Positions 10,814-19,907 of a stretch of 64,000 nt of DNA are shown here, piece after piece. A program made the translations under genes and the position numbers. The stretch comes from Sphingobacterium allocomposti (GTDB lineage: Bacteria; Bacteroidota; Bacteroidia; Sphingobacteriales; Sphingobacteriaceae), in NCBI RefSeq assembly GCF_008124885.1, contig NZ_VNHX01000006.1, positions 1 through 64,000 of the forward strand, read 5' to 3'. Position 1 is the first letter of the stretch, and every line of letters begins with the position of its first letter. The notes below the pieces were generated by a model that made no database searches, was not told the DNA's origin, and saw only the letters and a program-made list of their open reading frames with translations.

Positions 10814-11218
10814 CTAGCCTTCGATAGCCAATCCTTCAAGAACAGGGATTGGCTTTTTATGCGCATCTAACGCCACAAATGTGAACATTCCCTGAATGGC
10901 TAGCTCCCGCCCTTCGTCATACATCTTTTCCAGGAAGATCTCCACTTTAACTTTCACGCTAGTGCGGCCCACACTATGAACCCTCGCAACGGCCTCGATG
11001 ATACTGCCCGAGGGAATAGCCTTCTCAAAGTCTATACGGTCTGTTGATACGGTTACCAGTCGTTTACGGCAGAAACGGGTCGCCGCCATGAACGACACCT
11101 CATCCATAATGGCCATCGCCTTGCCTCCGAAAAGGGTGTCGTGGTGGTTGGTAAGAAAGGGGAAAACCGTCGTGCAAACCCGCGTCTCTGATTGATTGAT
11201 CCGCTCTTCTAATGTCAT
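10814..11218 (-). CDS. Acyl-CoA thioesterase, hotdog fold (YciA/BACH type)
   Basis: A 134-residue hotdog-fold thioesterase. NHHDTLFGGKAMAIMDEVSFMAATRF (about 24-49) is the conserved helix with the catalytic Asp; VSTDRIDFEKAIPSGSIIEAVARV follows. It hydrolyses acyl-CoA to acid and CoA in the cytoplasm. It lies 31 bp downstream of the MutS-like gene on the same strand. TACTTTTG on the minus strand (11236-11243) may be its own -7 box. Its last codons contain the terminator of the convergent Old Yellow Enzyme gene. Confidence 0.85.
   Translation of the reverse strand: MTLEERINQSETRVCTTVFPFLTNHHDTLFGGKAMAIMDEVSFMAATRFCRKRLVTVSTDRIDFEKAIPSGSIIEAVARVHSVGRTSVKVKVEIFLEKMYDEGRELAIQGMFTFVALDAHKKPIPVLEGLAIEG
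10826..10858 (+). terminator. Intrinsic terminator of the Old Yellow Enzyme gene
   Basis: AGCCAATCC (10826-10834) pairs with GGATTGGCT (10846-10854), followed by T at 10854-10858. It lies wholly within the 3' coding end of the convergent thioesterase gene. Confidence 0.65.
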
Positions 11219-11249
11219 ATTTTAAATAGTTTCTGCAAAAGTAAGTATT

Positions 11250-13055
11250 TTAGGTCGTCTCGACATCCACGCCGATACCTTTTAGAAGCAACGAAGCATT
11301 GAATATGGTGCACCGTCCTTCTTTCAGTTTGTAGTCAAACAGCATCTCGCCTTCTACGACCTGGATATCGAAGTGAAAGTTCCGCAACTTCCCCGGGTTT
11401 TCCTCTTCGAGCGACGCCAGCTGGAGGTCGTGCGTAGCGACCATCCCACGTCCTTCCATTTGGAGCAGCTTGCGTATAATAGCCCTTGATCCGAGGTATT
11501 TGTCCACCGAGTTCGTGCCCCGCAGCATCTCATCAATTAGAAAGAAGCTGTCGGGATGGCGTTCCACTGTATCCAGAATAAACTTCATGCGGTCGAGTTC
11601 GGCTTTGAACGTAGACGTGCTTTCGTTCAATGAGTCTTTAATACGCATGTAGGAGATTAAGCGGTAAATAGGCAACTGAAAGACCTTTGCACATACAACC
11701 CCTCCCGCATAGGCGAGAACCGCGTTTATGCCGATGGTCCTTAAAAAGGTGCTCTTCCCCGCCATATTCGACCCCGTTATCAGGGCTATGTCGTGATCTT
11801 CATTACTATAGCTGTTTGACACGGGCAGTCCGGCTGCTATCAAGGGGTGGACAATTTCCTGCGCCGTGAGGGAATCGGCTAAGGGATCTTCTGCGATCGC
11901 AGGGGTTGCCCATGAAGGATGATTACGCTTTAATATGGCCAGTGAATTTAGGCTTTCAAAAGAGGCAATGATGTCGAAGGCTATAAGAATATTTTCCTCA
12001 TATAGAGATTTCCAACGCACAATCTTCAGAACATACTTAAAGTCCCAAAGAAAGATCATATTCAAAACGGCGCCGACCAACATGTTGTTACGGGCGTCGA
12101 GGTTGTTTATCAACTTTGACAGCTCCCGGAAAGCGTCAGAAAGCGGTCGGTCGGCAATAAACAACTGCTTCTGTAGCCGGATATTTTCCGCGGCTGTAAA
12201 TTTCCGGTCTTCGATCAACACCAGCCCCTCGGCGTAAGCTGCCAGCATCTGTCCCACCTTGTCGATCTTGCTGGAAAAATGACTGACTTTACCCGCCATA
12301 GCAAGAGTCCAGCATAGATGAGCCAGGGCCAGCATAGCGATCCAGGACCATATGGGAAATACGAGTAAGGAAAACAGAACGGCCGCCAGGAGTAAAAACG
12401 GAGCGGCCTGAACATAGTACTTCATCGCAGCATTCCCGAACGTAAGGCCAGAACCCCGAAAGTAGCGGGCCAGATAGGATTTCACCTCCGTTTGCTGTTG
12501 AAGGTTGAACACGAGCTTCGACTGAAACGCCTGACTCCAGTGTATATCTTCGGCCAGTTCCGCGACGGCAGCCTGTCGTCTCCTGATCGTCTCTTTGGGC
12601 GCAGCCTTCTGAAACCAGCCTGCGAGGATATCCACCCCCAGCTTCGTAGCACACCGGTTTACCAACGAAAACAGGGAAAACTGACCAAAAATATCGAGAT
12701 CCGCACTATAAGGATGCCTTCCATCTTCGAATTTTCCACCGTCGTCATACATCGTGTTCCGCTGTTCCTTGAGCTGTATTTCATTTTCGTTGATCAGGAG
12801 ATACGCCTGCTGATGATCCCGTTGCTTTTCCAGCAGGCTTTGCCGGCGAACCAAATAGGCAAACAAAAGCACGATGGCCAGTATTACCCCTATAACCAGT
12901 AATACGCTATTCGACGAGAAGGTATAAAACAGCAGTGCGCCGCCTCCTAGAATGACAAACAGCCGCGCAAAGCTGTTTTGGTTAACAGCCTTATTTAGCC
13001 GCTGTATTTCCCGTTGTGCCTGCTCGATATTTGTCTGATAATGTTGATAGATCAT
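11250..13055 (-). CDS. Membrane-anchored MutS-like ATPase
   Basis: A 601-residue protein whose C-terminal third is a MutS-type ABC ATPase: Walker A GSNMAGKST (428-436), Walker B FFLIDEM (504-510) followed by LRGTNS, and an ATHDLQL switch His near 541. It lacks the mismatch-recognition domain (no N-terminal F-x-E). Instead it has hydrophobic membrane segments at about 31-68 and 216-254. It is therefore not canonical MutS but one of the membrane-linked MutS relatives seen in Bacteroidota, of unknown function. DNA or membrane mechanics are possible; mismatch repair is unlikely. It sits between pcm and the thioesterase. Confidence 0.8.
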   Translation of the reverse strand: MIYQHYQTNIEQAQREIQRLNKAVNQNSFARLFVILGGGALLFYTFSSNSVLLVIGVILAIVLLFAYLVRRQSLLEKQRDHQQAYLLINENEIQLKEQRNTMYDDGGKFEDGRHPYSADLDIFGQFSLFSLVNRCATKLGVDILAGWFQKAAPKETIRRRQAAVAELAEDIHWSQAFQSKLVFNLQQQTEVKSYLARYFRGSGLTFGNAAMKYYVQAAPFLLLAAVLFSLLVFPIWSWIAMLALAHLCWTLAMAGKVSHFSSKIDKVGQMLAAYAEGLVLIEDRKFTAAENIRLQKQLFIADRPLSDAFRELSKLINNLDARNNMLVGAVLNMIFLWDFKYVLKIVRWKSLYEENILIAFDIIASFESLNSLAILKRNHPSWATPAIAEDPLADSLTAQEIVHPLIAAGLPVSNSYSNEDHDIALITGSNMAGKSTFLRTIGINAVLAYAGGVVCAKVFQLPIYRLISYMRIKDSLNESTSTFKAELDRMKFILDTVERHPDSFFLIDEMLRGTNSVDKYLGSRAIIRKLLQMEGRGMVATHDLQLASLEEENPGKLRNFHFDIQVVEGEMLFDYKLKEGRCTIFNASLLLKGIGVDVETT

Positions 13056-13195
13056 GCCATAAAAATAAAACTTTCATCCGCTTTGGGTGCAGGAAAAAAC
13101 ACAAAACCGGAGATTCATCAAAAAAAGATTAGGCATGCAAAATCCCTTTGGCGGAAGATACGGGCGCTGGCGTTTACAGTTCTCTTCCTATGCGC

Positions 13196-13852
13196 TTACC
13201 AGGCTTGATCGCCCACCAGCGGAACAAAGCGGAACGTATCAAGCTCAATCCGCTCGAAATCGTTTTCCCCGACACGGAGAATAGTAACCATCTTTTGCGA
13301 CTTCTCGTCGCCGACCGGAATTACGAGGAGACCTCCGTATTTAAGTTGTTTCAACATAATTTCCGGCACAAACGGAGCGCCCGCCGTGACGATAATCTTA
13401 TCGTAGGGCGCATGTTCAGGTATCCCGCGGGAGCCGTCGCCTAGAAAAAAGTGCGGTTTATAACCCATATAGGGCAGCACCTGTATAGTCCTGTGGTATA
13501 GGTTTTCCTGACGTTCAATTGTATAGACTTCTGCACCAAGTTCCAATAAAATACACGTTTGATAGCCCGAACCCGTCCCGATCTCCAACACTTTATCCCC
13601 TTTTTTTACATGTAGCAGCTCGGACTGGTACGCTACGGTATAAGGCTGGGATATAGTCTGCCCGTCTCCTATCGGAAATGCGATATCGCGGTAAGCCTGA
13701 TTCCAAAAGGTCTCATCGAAGAAAAAATGTCTGGGCACCTTTCCTATTGCCTGTAACACCCGCTTATCTTCTATACCCCGTTTTTCCAAGGTCTTTACGA
13801 GTTGCTTACGAGCACCCTTCTCCCGATAATTATCTACAAACTTATATGCCAT
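13196..13852 (-). CDS. pcm: Protein-L-isoaspartate O-methyltransferase
   Basis: A 218-residue SAM-dependent methyltransferase that repairs isoaspartyl residues in aged proteins. It shows PRHFFFDE, GDGQTISQPYTVAYQSELL (about 72-90), the SAM motif VLEIGTGSGYQT (about 100-111) and later YDKIIVTAGAPFVPE. Length is normal. TATTTTTG on the minus strand (13860-13867) may be its -7 box. About 140 bp without a gene separate it from the MutS-like gene downstream. Confidence 0.93.
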   Translation of the reverse strand: MAYKFVDNYREKGARKQLVKTLEKRGIEDKRVLQAIGKVPRHFFFDETFWNQAYRDIAFPIGDGQTISQPYTVAYQSELLHVKKGDKVLEIGTGSGYQTCILLELGAEVYTIERQENLYHRTIQVLPYMGYKPHFFLGDGSRGIPEHAPYDKIIVTAGAPFVPEIMLKQLKYGGLLVIPVGDEKSQKMVTILRVGENDFERIELDTFRFVPLVGDQAW

Positions 13853-13914
13853 TATACCTCAAAAATACCATTGTTACTGCATATTTACCGTAATAAAGTG
13901 CAAAATGTTTAAGG

Positions 13915-14088
13915 TCAAGGCGGTATAAGTTGGGCCGTTTCGTTATCTTCGTAGCTGATGATTTTTGACTTGACCGTGTGTTCTCCCGCCAGGCTTTCTT
14001 CCTCCTCGGGGGAATTTTGGGTAAGTCTCTTGGAATGATCACATCCAAATAGGAACAGCGCTATGAAGAAATTACTTTTATTATTGAT
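13915..14088 (-). pseudogene. Lipoprotein-like reading frame without a normal start
   Basis: A 57-codon open frame whose conceptual product has a lipoprotein signal (NNKSN, then FFIALFLFGC) and an acidic mature part (SPEEEESLAGEHTVKSK) ending LIPP. Codon choice looks like that of real genes nearby. However, the frame has no ATG, GTG or TTG. The first suitable codon is ATC at 14086-14088, preceded by a stop. Its 5' end runs antisense through the first 26 bp of the DUF4886 gene. It may be the decayed remnant of a small lipoprotein gene, a gene with a rare start, or chance. Confidence 0.25.
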
Positions 14089-14917
14089 CAGCCTTTTATG
14101 CTATACGGCGTACATCTATGCGGTGCCGTTAGCTGCTGCGGATAGTATTGTCAAAATATTAGCAATCGGCAACAGCTTCTCCGAAGATGCCATCGAAAAC
14201 CACTTACATGAGCTGGCTGCTGCTTCTGACAAAAAGACGGTGATCGGAAACCTGTACATCGGGGGGGCGCCCCTTTCCCTGCATGTGGAAAATGTCCGAA
14301 ATAACAACGCTCATTACAGCTACCGCAAAATAGCCGTCGACGGCACGAAAACGACCACGAGCAACGTCAGCATCGCACAGGCGCTCGCTGATGAGGACTG
14401 GGACTATATCAGCTTCCAGCAGGCGAGCCCGCTCTCAGGCAAATATGAAACCATCGTTGCCAGCCTTCCCGAGCTTATCACCTATGTCCGTACACAGGTA
14501 GGATCTTCCCCTAGGTTTGTATACCACCAGACATGGGCATACCAACAAAACTCCCAACACGAAGGGTTTAAAAATTATAATAGGGATCAGATAGCGATGT
14601 ACAAAGCCATTGCGGAGACCTCGAAGAAAGTTAGTAAGCTGGGATTCTTCGAGCACCTCGTCCCTGCCGGCACCGCCATACAGAACGCAAGAACCAGCTC
14701 CATGGGCGATACCTATACGCGGGACGGCTACCATCTGCAACTCGATTATGGACGTTTTACAGCCGCCTGCACGTGGTTTGAGAAAATATTTGGGGAAGAT
14801 GTCCGCAAGAACTCTTACAAACCCAACAATGTTACCGATGTACAGGCCATAATCGCCAAAGAAGCGGCCCATAAAGCAGTAAGGAAACCCTATCGCATCT
14901 CTGCCGTCAGGCACTGA
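14063..14917 (+). CDS. DUF4886 protein, SGNH-hydrolase-like, secreted
   Basis: A 284-residue protein with a Sec signal peptide (MKKLLLLLISLLCYTAYIYA, cleavage around 20-26). The mature part has SGNH-hydrolase features: IGNSFSED near 34-41 with the nucleophile Ser, a Gly block IGGAPLSL, FQQAS, and a C-terminal DGYH with Asp and His near 222-225. DUF4886 proteins are found in Bacteroidota and are probably periplasmic esterases or carbohydrate deacetylases; the substrate is unknown. It stands alone, convergent with the DUF4954/glmS operon. Confidence 0.8.
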   Translation: MKKLLLLLISLLCYTAYIYAVPLAAADSIVKILAIGNSFSEDAIENHLHELAAASDKKTVIGNLYIGGAPLSLHVENVRNNNAHYSYRKIAVDGTKTTTSNVSIAQALADEDWDYISFQQASPLSGKYETIVASLPELITYVRTQVGSSPRFVYHQTWAYQQNSQHEGFKNYNRDQIAMYKAIAETSKKVSKLGFFEHLVPAGTAIQNARTSSMGDTYTRDGYHLQLDYGRFTAACTWFEKIFGEDVRKNSYKPNNVTDVQAIIAKEAAHKAVRKPYRISAVRH

Positions 14918-14974
14918 GATAGTACCTGACGGACTAAAGTTAGGTTACTCTGCTCTGAACCGTATTTCAGGCTA

Positions 14975-17161
14975 CTATCGGCCATCAATAGCTGCAAGAA
15001 TACCCGTCACTGTCGCCTCAAATTCCTGTAAGGCTAAGCGCTCTCTGTTAATGAAATCATTGTCTGCCAGAGCGCCTACAACTTCTTCCATCTCTTCGTA
15101 GGAGCTGTAGACCATTTGCTTAAACGGGTTTTGGTAGTCCTTTGTCCGCGATGCTGCAATTTCACTAAAAATCCACTTACGTGTTTCCAGTGCCTCTCCT
15201 ATAAGCTCTTTCACGAAATCCAGATCCCACGCAGCGACGGGTATGCCCGCGATCTCTGCCAGCGATGCCACGGCATGGGCTAACTTATCTGCCGGATATT
15301 CCCTGCTCCATAGATGATAGCTGGCATGTATGTCGTCCCAAGAGGATATGGCTCCCGCGCGCACCTCGTCCAACAGAGACTGCAGCTTGTCTTCCGGAAT
15401 AAGCTGCCCGCCAACGTTTTCGAAGTACCGACGTCCGGCAGGAAGGGCAATCATTTTCCCAACCAATTCCGCAAACGTGGTTTGCTGAAGTTCCGAAATA
15501 ATCTGCAGGGCCGCATAGTATCTGATCATGCGGATATAGACGCGGTAAGCTTCGCGCGGCTTAGCAAGAACGACCTCCCTTTTGGAAAACTCCACATTGT
15601 CGACCAAGATATCTTTTTTGGGAAGCGGTCCGTCTGCTAACAGCACGGCTTTTCCGGTCAGCAGCAGATCAGCATCGTCACCTATTGAGCTGCATGCTCT
15701 TCCGACAGCCTTCTCTATTTCCCGTAGCGCTTCAAACATCTCATTGACCGTATCGGGAGCCAGCACATCATATTCGATATATTGATTTTTGAACTTACGC
15801 TTATCACGGGCATGAAACTTCGACGTGTTCCGCATCAGCGCATACATGTTATACAAAAACCAATAGCCCGGCACGATGACAAGGCGGTTGGTATGCACTT
15901 CGTTACTAACGAGACAAAAGGGAAACTTTATGTCGAGCTCGTGAAGAAAATCGCCCTTTACAATCAAGGTGTATGACGCGAACCGGGAATTGTGCTTGAG
16001 GCTCACACACAACCCGGGCCAAAATCCTCTACCGGCAACGATTTCGCCGTCCGCAGCGCGGGAGTTGTGGTTAGATCCCACCGTCGCTCCTGCAGCCATA
16101 TTACTCTGTCCTTTTATCAACGCCGCACACAGAAACGAGTTGTTATGATGCTGTTCATGGGCCGGAAAGATCAGCGAATTGAGAACCTCACAACAGGAAA
16201 TTGTTGAATTGTCTCCTAAGAACGAGTTGATAAGACGGGCTCCATATTTAAGCTGCGAATTGGACGAAAGAATAAAACGGACAGCCTTTACGCCATAAAA
16301 TATACGGCATCCGTATCCGATAATCCCATTTACAAGCTCACATCCTTCGCCAATTTGCGTAAACGACTCCCCGGAAGAATTTATCGTTAGGTTTTTTAAC
16401 TTATTGACGCCTTTAATATAGGCGTGACTGCCGATTTTTACATCCTTAATAGTATGTGTATTCTTGATAACACAACGGTCACCTATCTCGCTGTAGTATC
16501 CGTGTTCCTTCGTATAGCGCCGATCGGTCATCTCCTGAAAGCGTTCCTGTAAAACGTGGTCCTGACGGTTTCTGGACCACAGGAAGACATCGCCCGCCTG
16601 CATACCATCGAAGGGCCATACCGAGCGTCCACCATTTTCATTGCAGAGCTCCAGCTTTATCCTTCGTTCTTCCACATCTCCGGTTTTCAAAATGCCGTTT
16701 CCGAATTTTGCATTATGGCTCGTCTCCATCTCGTTGACGTTGGATAACATCACCTCATTGCCTACAACGAAGTGCGACATATAACGGACATGATGGATGG
16801 CTACCGCATCGCCGAGGTCGCAGCTGACAATCGTAGAATGGTAGACGCCTGTAGGCAGCCGCAGATCGCGGTAATTTAGGTAGATATCTTCCATATCTCC
16901 GATACGTACCAGCCCGTAAAATTTGCAATATTGAATCTGCTGCGGGATAAATTTGTCCGTGACCAGCACGTCGTTCCAATTGTTAGCGTAATTCTGATGC
17001 TCCACGAGCACGGCAATTTCGGCCGCTGTCAGGCGACGGAAATGCCGCCCGCGCGGAAACTGCACATCCCGCTGCACATATTCACCTTCGGCAGGGCAAT
17101 ATTCCTCCGGAATGAAGTGATAGCCAAGCCCCGATAGTTTTTCCTTAATGATTTCCGCCAT
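14975..17161 (-). CDS. DUF4954 family protein with left-handed beta-helix
   Basis: A 728-residue cytoplasmic protein. The central third (about 200-400) has hexapeptide-like repeats typical of a left-handed parallel beta-helix, as in nucleotidyl/acyltransferases: IGDRCVIKNTHTIKDVKIG, GYGCRIFYGV and GATVGSNHNSRA. The family matches DUF4954, to my knowledge uncharacterised. It follows glmS by 4 bp on the same strand, so the pair is co-transcribed. A role in amino-sugar or UDP-GlcNAc metabolism is an inference from that link and from the fold. No catalytic site is assigned. Confidence 0.75.
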   Translation of the reverse strand: MAEIIKEKLSGLGYHFIPEEYCPAEGEYVQRDVQFPRGRHFRRLTAAEIAVLVEHQNYANNWNDVLVTDKFIPQQIQYCKFYGLVRIGDMEDIYLNYRDLRLPTGVYHSTIVSCDLGDAVAIHHVRYMSHFVVGNEVMLSNVNEMETSHNAKFGNGILKTGDVEERRIKLELCNENGGRSVWPFDGMQAGDVFLWSRNRQDHVLQERFQEMTDRRYTKEHGYYSEIGDRCVIKNTHTIKDVKIGSHAYIKGVNKLKNLTINSSGESFTQIGEGCELVNGIIGYGCRIFYGVKAVRFILSSNSQLKYGARLINSFLGDNSTISCCEVLNSLIFPAHEQHHNNSFLCAALIKGQSNMAAGATVGSNHNSRAADGEIVAGRGFWPGLCVSLKHNSRFASYTLIVKGDFLHELDIKFPFCLVSNEVHTNRLVIVPGYWFLYNMYALMRNTSKFHARDKRKFKNQYIEYDVLAPDTVNEMFEALREIEKAVGRACSSIGDDADLLLTGKAVLLADGPLPKKDILVDNVEFSKREVVLAKPREAYRVYIRMIRYYAALQIISELQQTTFAELVGKMIALPAGRRYFENVGGQLIPEDKLQSLLDEVRAGAISSWDDIHASYHLWSREYPADKLAHAVASLAEIAGIPVAAWDLDFVKELIGEALETRKWIFSEIAASRTKDYQNPFKQMVYSSYEEMEEVVGALADNDFINRERLALQEFEATVTGILAAIDGR

Positions 17162-17165
17162 ATTG

Positions 17166-19007
17166 TTATTCGACAGTTACCGACTTAGCCAAATTACGAG
17201 GTTTATCGACATCCAGACCTCTGTTAACGCCGATATAATAAGACAGTAGCTGAAGTGGTATAACGGACAACAGCGGAGCTATAATTTCATGTATTTGCGG
17301 CACCGTCATCACATCGTCTGCGAGATCTGTTACCACACTATCCCCCTCGGATACGACGGCAATAACTTTTCCCTTACGGGCTTTGATCTCCTGGATATTG
17401 CTGACAATTTTTTCGTGATAGCTGTCTTTGGTGGCAACAAACACCACCGGGAGGTTTTCGTCTACCAACGCAATGGGCCCGTGCTTCATCTCGGCCGCAG
17501 GATACCCTTCAGCATGTATATAGGAGATTTCTTTTAACTTCAGCGCTCCTTCCAACGCTATCGGGAAGTTATAGCCCCTGCCGAGGTATAGAAAATCGCG
17601 GGCGTCGCTATATTTGGCGGCAACGGCACGGATAATCATGTCCTGCTTATCCAAAATCTGCTGTACATATTCCGGCACCTTAGCCAGATCGGCTGACAAG
17701 CGATCGTATAAAGTGTCTTCGATTGTTCCTTTTATACGGGCAACCTTCAAAGCTACCAGATAGAGCACTGCCAACTGCGCAGTAAAGGCCTTGGTACTTG
17801 CCACCCCGATTTCCGGTCCGGCATGGGTATAAGCGCCGGCATCAGAGAGCCGCGCAATAGAGGAACCGACAACATTGACGATACCGAAGATTGTCGCACC
17901 TTGCTTTTTGGCGTTTTCGATGGCTACCAGCGTATCAGCCGTCTCCCCACTTTGGGAAACAGCGATAATAACGTCTTTGTCAGTGATAATGGGATTTCGA
18001 TAGCGGAACTCGGAAGCATACTCCACCTCCACGTTGATACGGCAAAGCTCTTCAATGACATATTCAGCCAACAATCCGGCGTGCCAGCTCGTTCCACAAG
18101 CCACAATAATAATGCGATCGGCAGCTAAGAGCTTGTCGGCAATCTTTTCAACGCCGCTTAACGTAATAGTCTGTTGCACAGCATCAAGACGGCCCCGAAG
18201 CGAATCAAAGATGGTCTGGGGCTGTTCGAAGATCTCTTTTAACATGAAATGGTCAAACCCACCCTTTTCTATCGCTGCCAGCTCCATATCCAGCTTCTGT
18301 ACAAATGGTGTGATCCGCTCATTACCCAGATTTTTAAGAATAAGTTCGTCGGGACGCACGATCGCGAGCTCATAGTCATTAATGTAAACCACCTCTTTGG
18401 TATAAGCCAACATCGGGGAAGCATCAGAACCTAAATAATGTGCACGATCGCCAATACCTATCACCAGCGGGCTGCCTTTTCGCGCTGCGATAATGGTGTC
18501 CGGCAGATCCTTGTCCAGCAAAAGTATAACGTACGCTCCCACCACCCGTTTGAGTGCTACGCGTACAGCTTCTTCCAAGGAACAGTCGTTATTGATCTTG
18601 ATATCTTCGATAAAATTCAGCAGAACCTCCGAATCGGTATCGCTTTTAAACGTATACCCTTTTTGGACCAGCTCGCTCTTAAGCTGTGCATAGTTTTCGA
18701 TAATCCCGTTGTGGATCATCGCCAGATTACCCGATCGTGAGTAATGCGGGTGCGCATTCCGATCGGAGGGCTCCCCATGGGTCGCCCAGCGCGTGTGTCC
18801 TATCCCCACCGTCGCCTGTATATTTTTCCCGTATACAGATTCCTCTAATGCCGAAACTTTACCTTCTTTTTTATATACTTCTAGCGATTCTCCGGTATGT
18901 AGTGCGACGCCTGCGCTATCGTAACCACGATATTCCAATTTTTTCAATCCGTCGATTAGAATCGGATAAGCTAAGTTGCTACCGACGTAGCCAACAATTC
19001 CACACAT
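17166..19007 (-). CDS. glmS: Glutamine-fructose-6-phosphate aminotransferase (isomerizing)
   Basis: A 613-residue enzyme making glucosamine-6-phosphate from fructose-6-phosphate and glutamine, the entry to cell-wall amino sugars. Cys2 of MCGIVGYVG is the glutaminase nucleophile. HTRWATHGEPSDRNAHPH (about 73-90) is the glutamine site. Two SIS domains follow (CGTSWHAG and SQSGETADT near 300-355; GRGYNFPIALEGALKLKEISY near 475), and the C-terminus DKPRNLAKSVTVE is canonical. Full length. First gene of a two-gene operon with DUF4954. No glmS ribozyme-like leader was recognised in the 141 bp upstream. Confidence 0.96.
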   Translation of the reverse strand: MCGIVGYVGSNLAYPILIDGLKKLEYRGYDSAGVALHTGESLEVYKKEGKVSALEESVYGKNIQATVGIGHTRWATHGEPSDRNAHPHYSRSGNLAMIHNGIIENYAQLKSELVQKGYTFKSDTDSEVLLNFIEDIKINNDCSLEEAVRVALKRVVGAYVILLLDKDLPDTIIAARKGSPLVIGIGDRAHYLGSDASPMLAYTKEVVYINDYELAIVRPDELILKNLGNERITPFVQKLDMELAAIEKGGFDHFMLKEIFEQPQTIFDSLRGRLDAVQQTITLSGVEKIADKLLAADRIIIVACGTSWHAGLLAEYVIEELCRINVEVEYASEFRYRNPIITDKDVIIAVSQSGETADTLVAIENAKKQGATIFGIVNVVGSSIARLSDAGAYTHAGPEIGVASTKAFTAQLAVLYLVALKVARIKGTIEDTLYDRLSADLAKVPEYVQQILDKQDMIIRAVAAKYSDARDFLYLGRGYNFPIALEGALKLKEISYIHAEGYPAAEMKHGPIALVDENLPVVFVATKDSYHEKIVSNIQEIKARKGKVIAVVSEGDSVVTDLADDVMTVPQIHEIIAPLLSVIPLQLLSYYIGVNRGLDVDKPRNLAKSVTVE

Positions 19008-19148
19008 ATAGTATTAAGTTTATTGTTAATAGGCCATAAATATAAAAATTTTCTTCACGCAATCGATTGATTAACGAATTTTTAACAGAAAACTTATCCG
19101 GCGTATACTCGTTATCTATAATATAACAACAGCAACATAGGTATAATT

Positions 19149-19907
19149 ATGAGAGCAATTTGGACAGGAGCCATTGGCTTTGGACTGGTAAATATTCCAA
19201 TCAAAATTTTCAGTGCCATACAGAGCAGCCAGCTGGATTTTGATATGTTGGATCGGAAAGACCTGGCAAATATCCGTTATAAGCGGGTAAACGAGAAGTC
19301 GGGCAAAGAGGTCGAATGGGATAATATCGTCAAAGGATACCTTCTCAAGGATAAATATGTTGTGCTGGAGGACGCAGATTTTGAGGACGCGATGCCCGAA
19401 AAAAACAAGATGATTAGCTTACAGACTTTTGTTAAAGAGAAGGATATTGATAGCATCTATTTTGATACGCCGTACTATCTGGAACCTCAAAAAGGCGGTG
19501 AAAAAGCTTACACACTATTATGCAAAGCACTGGAAAAAACCGGTTCGGTTGGGCTAAGTACGTTCGTTATGCGTACCATGGAAAACTTAGCCATTGTACG
19601 GCCCCACAAAGGGATGCTTGTGTTAAACAAACTGCGGTTCGAAGAGGAGATCCGGGAAACGGGCGACCTGAAAGTTCCGAGTTCACGTCTCTCAAAAGCC
19701 GAAATGGATATGGCTACACAGCTCATCAAACAGAACAGTTCAGATTTTGACATTTCGGGGTACAAAAACGAATACAGTAAAGAGCTGTTAAAAATCATTA
19801 AACAGAAAGCGCAGGGAAAACGCGCCACAATCCGAAAAATCAACGTCGATAAAGAAAACACCAAGGCTTCTGAGCTGCTGGCAAAGCTGAAGGCCAGCCT
19901 CGCCTAG
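19149..19907 (+). CDS. ku: Ku protein, non-homologous end joining
   Basis: A 252-residue bacterial Ku homodimer subunit that binds double-strand DNA ends and recruits LigD. It starts MRAIWTGAIGFGLVNIPIKIFSA and contains LSTFVMRTMENLAIVRPHKGMLVLNKLRF, both typical of the Ku beta-barrel, with a short Lys-rich tail. It is convergent with ligD, the two stops sharing CTAG at 19904-19907. With LigD it forms the two-component repair system. Confidence 0.93.
   Translation: MRAIWTGAIGFGLVNIPIKIFSAIQSSQLDFDMLDRKDLANIRYKRVNEKSGKEVEWDNIVKGYLLKDKYVVLEDADFEDAMPEKNKMISLQTFVKEKDIDSIYFDTPYYLEPQKGGEKAYTLLCKALEKTGSVGLSTFVMRTMENLAIVRPHKGMLVLNKLRFEEEIRETGDLKVPSSRLSKAEMDMATQLIKQNSSDFDISGYKNEYSKELLKIIKQKAQGKRATIRKINVDKENTKASELLAKLKASLA

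Noticed and set aside
14904..14942. CCGTCAGG/CCTGACGG hairpin at the DUF4886 3' end as terminator
   Set aside because: Only 8 bp, with a 23-nt loop and no T-run on either strand.
19008..19148. Possible glmS ribozyme or riboswitch upstream of glmS
   Set aside because: The 141 bp are AT-rich and show no conserved ribozyme core or extended pairing.
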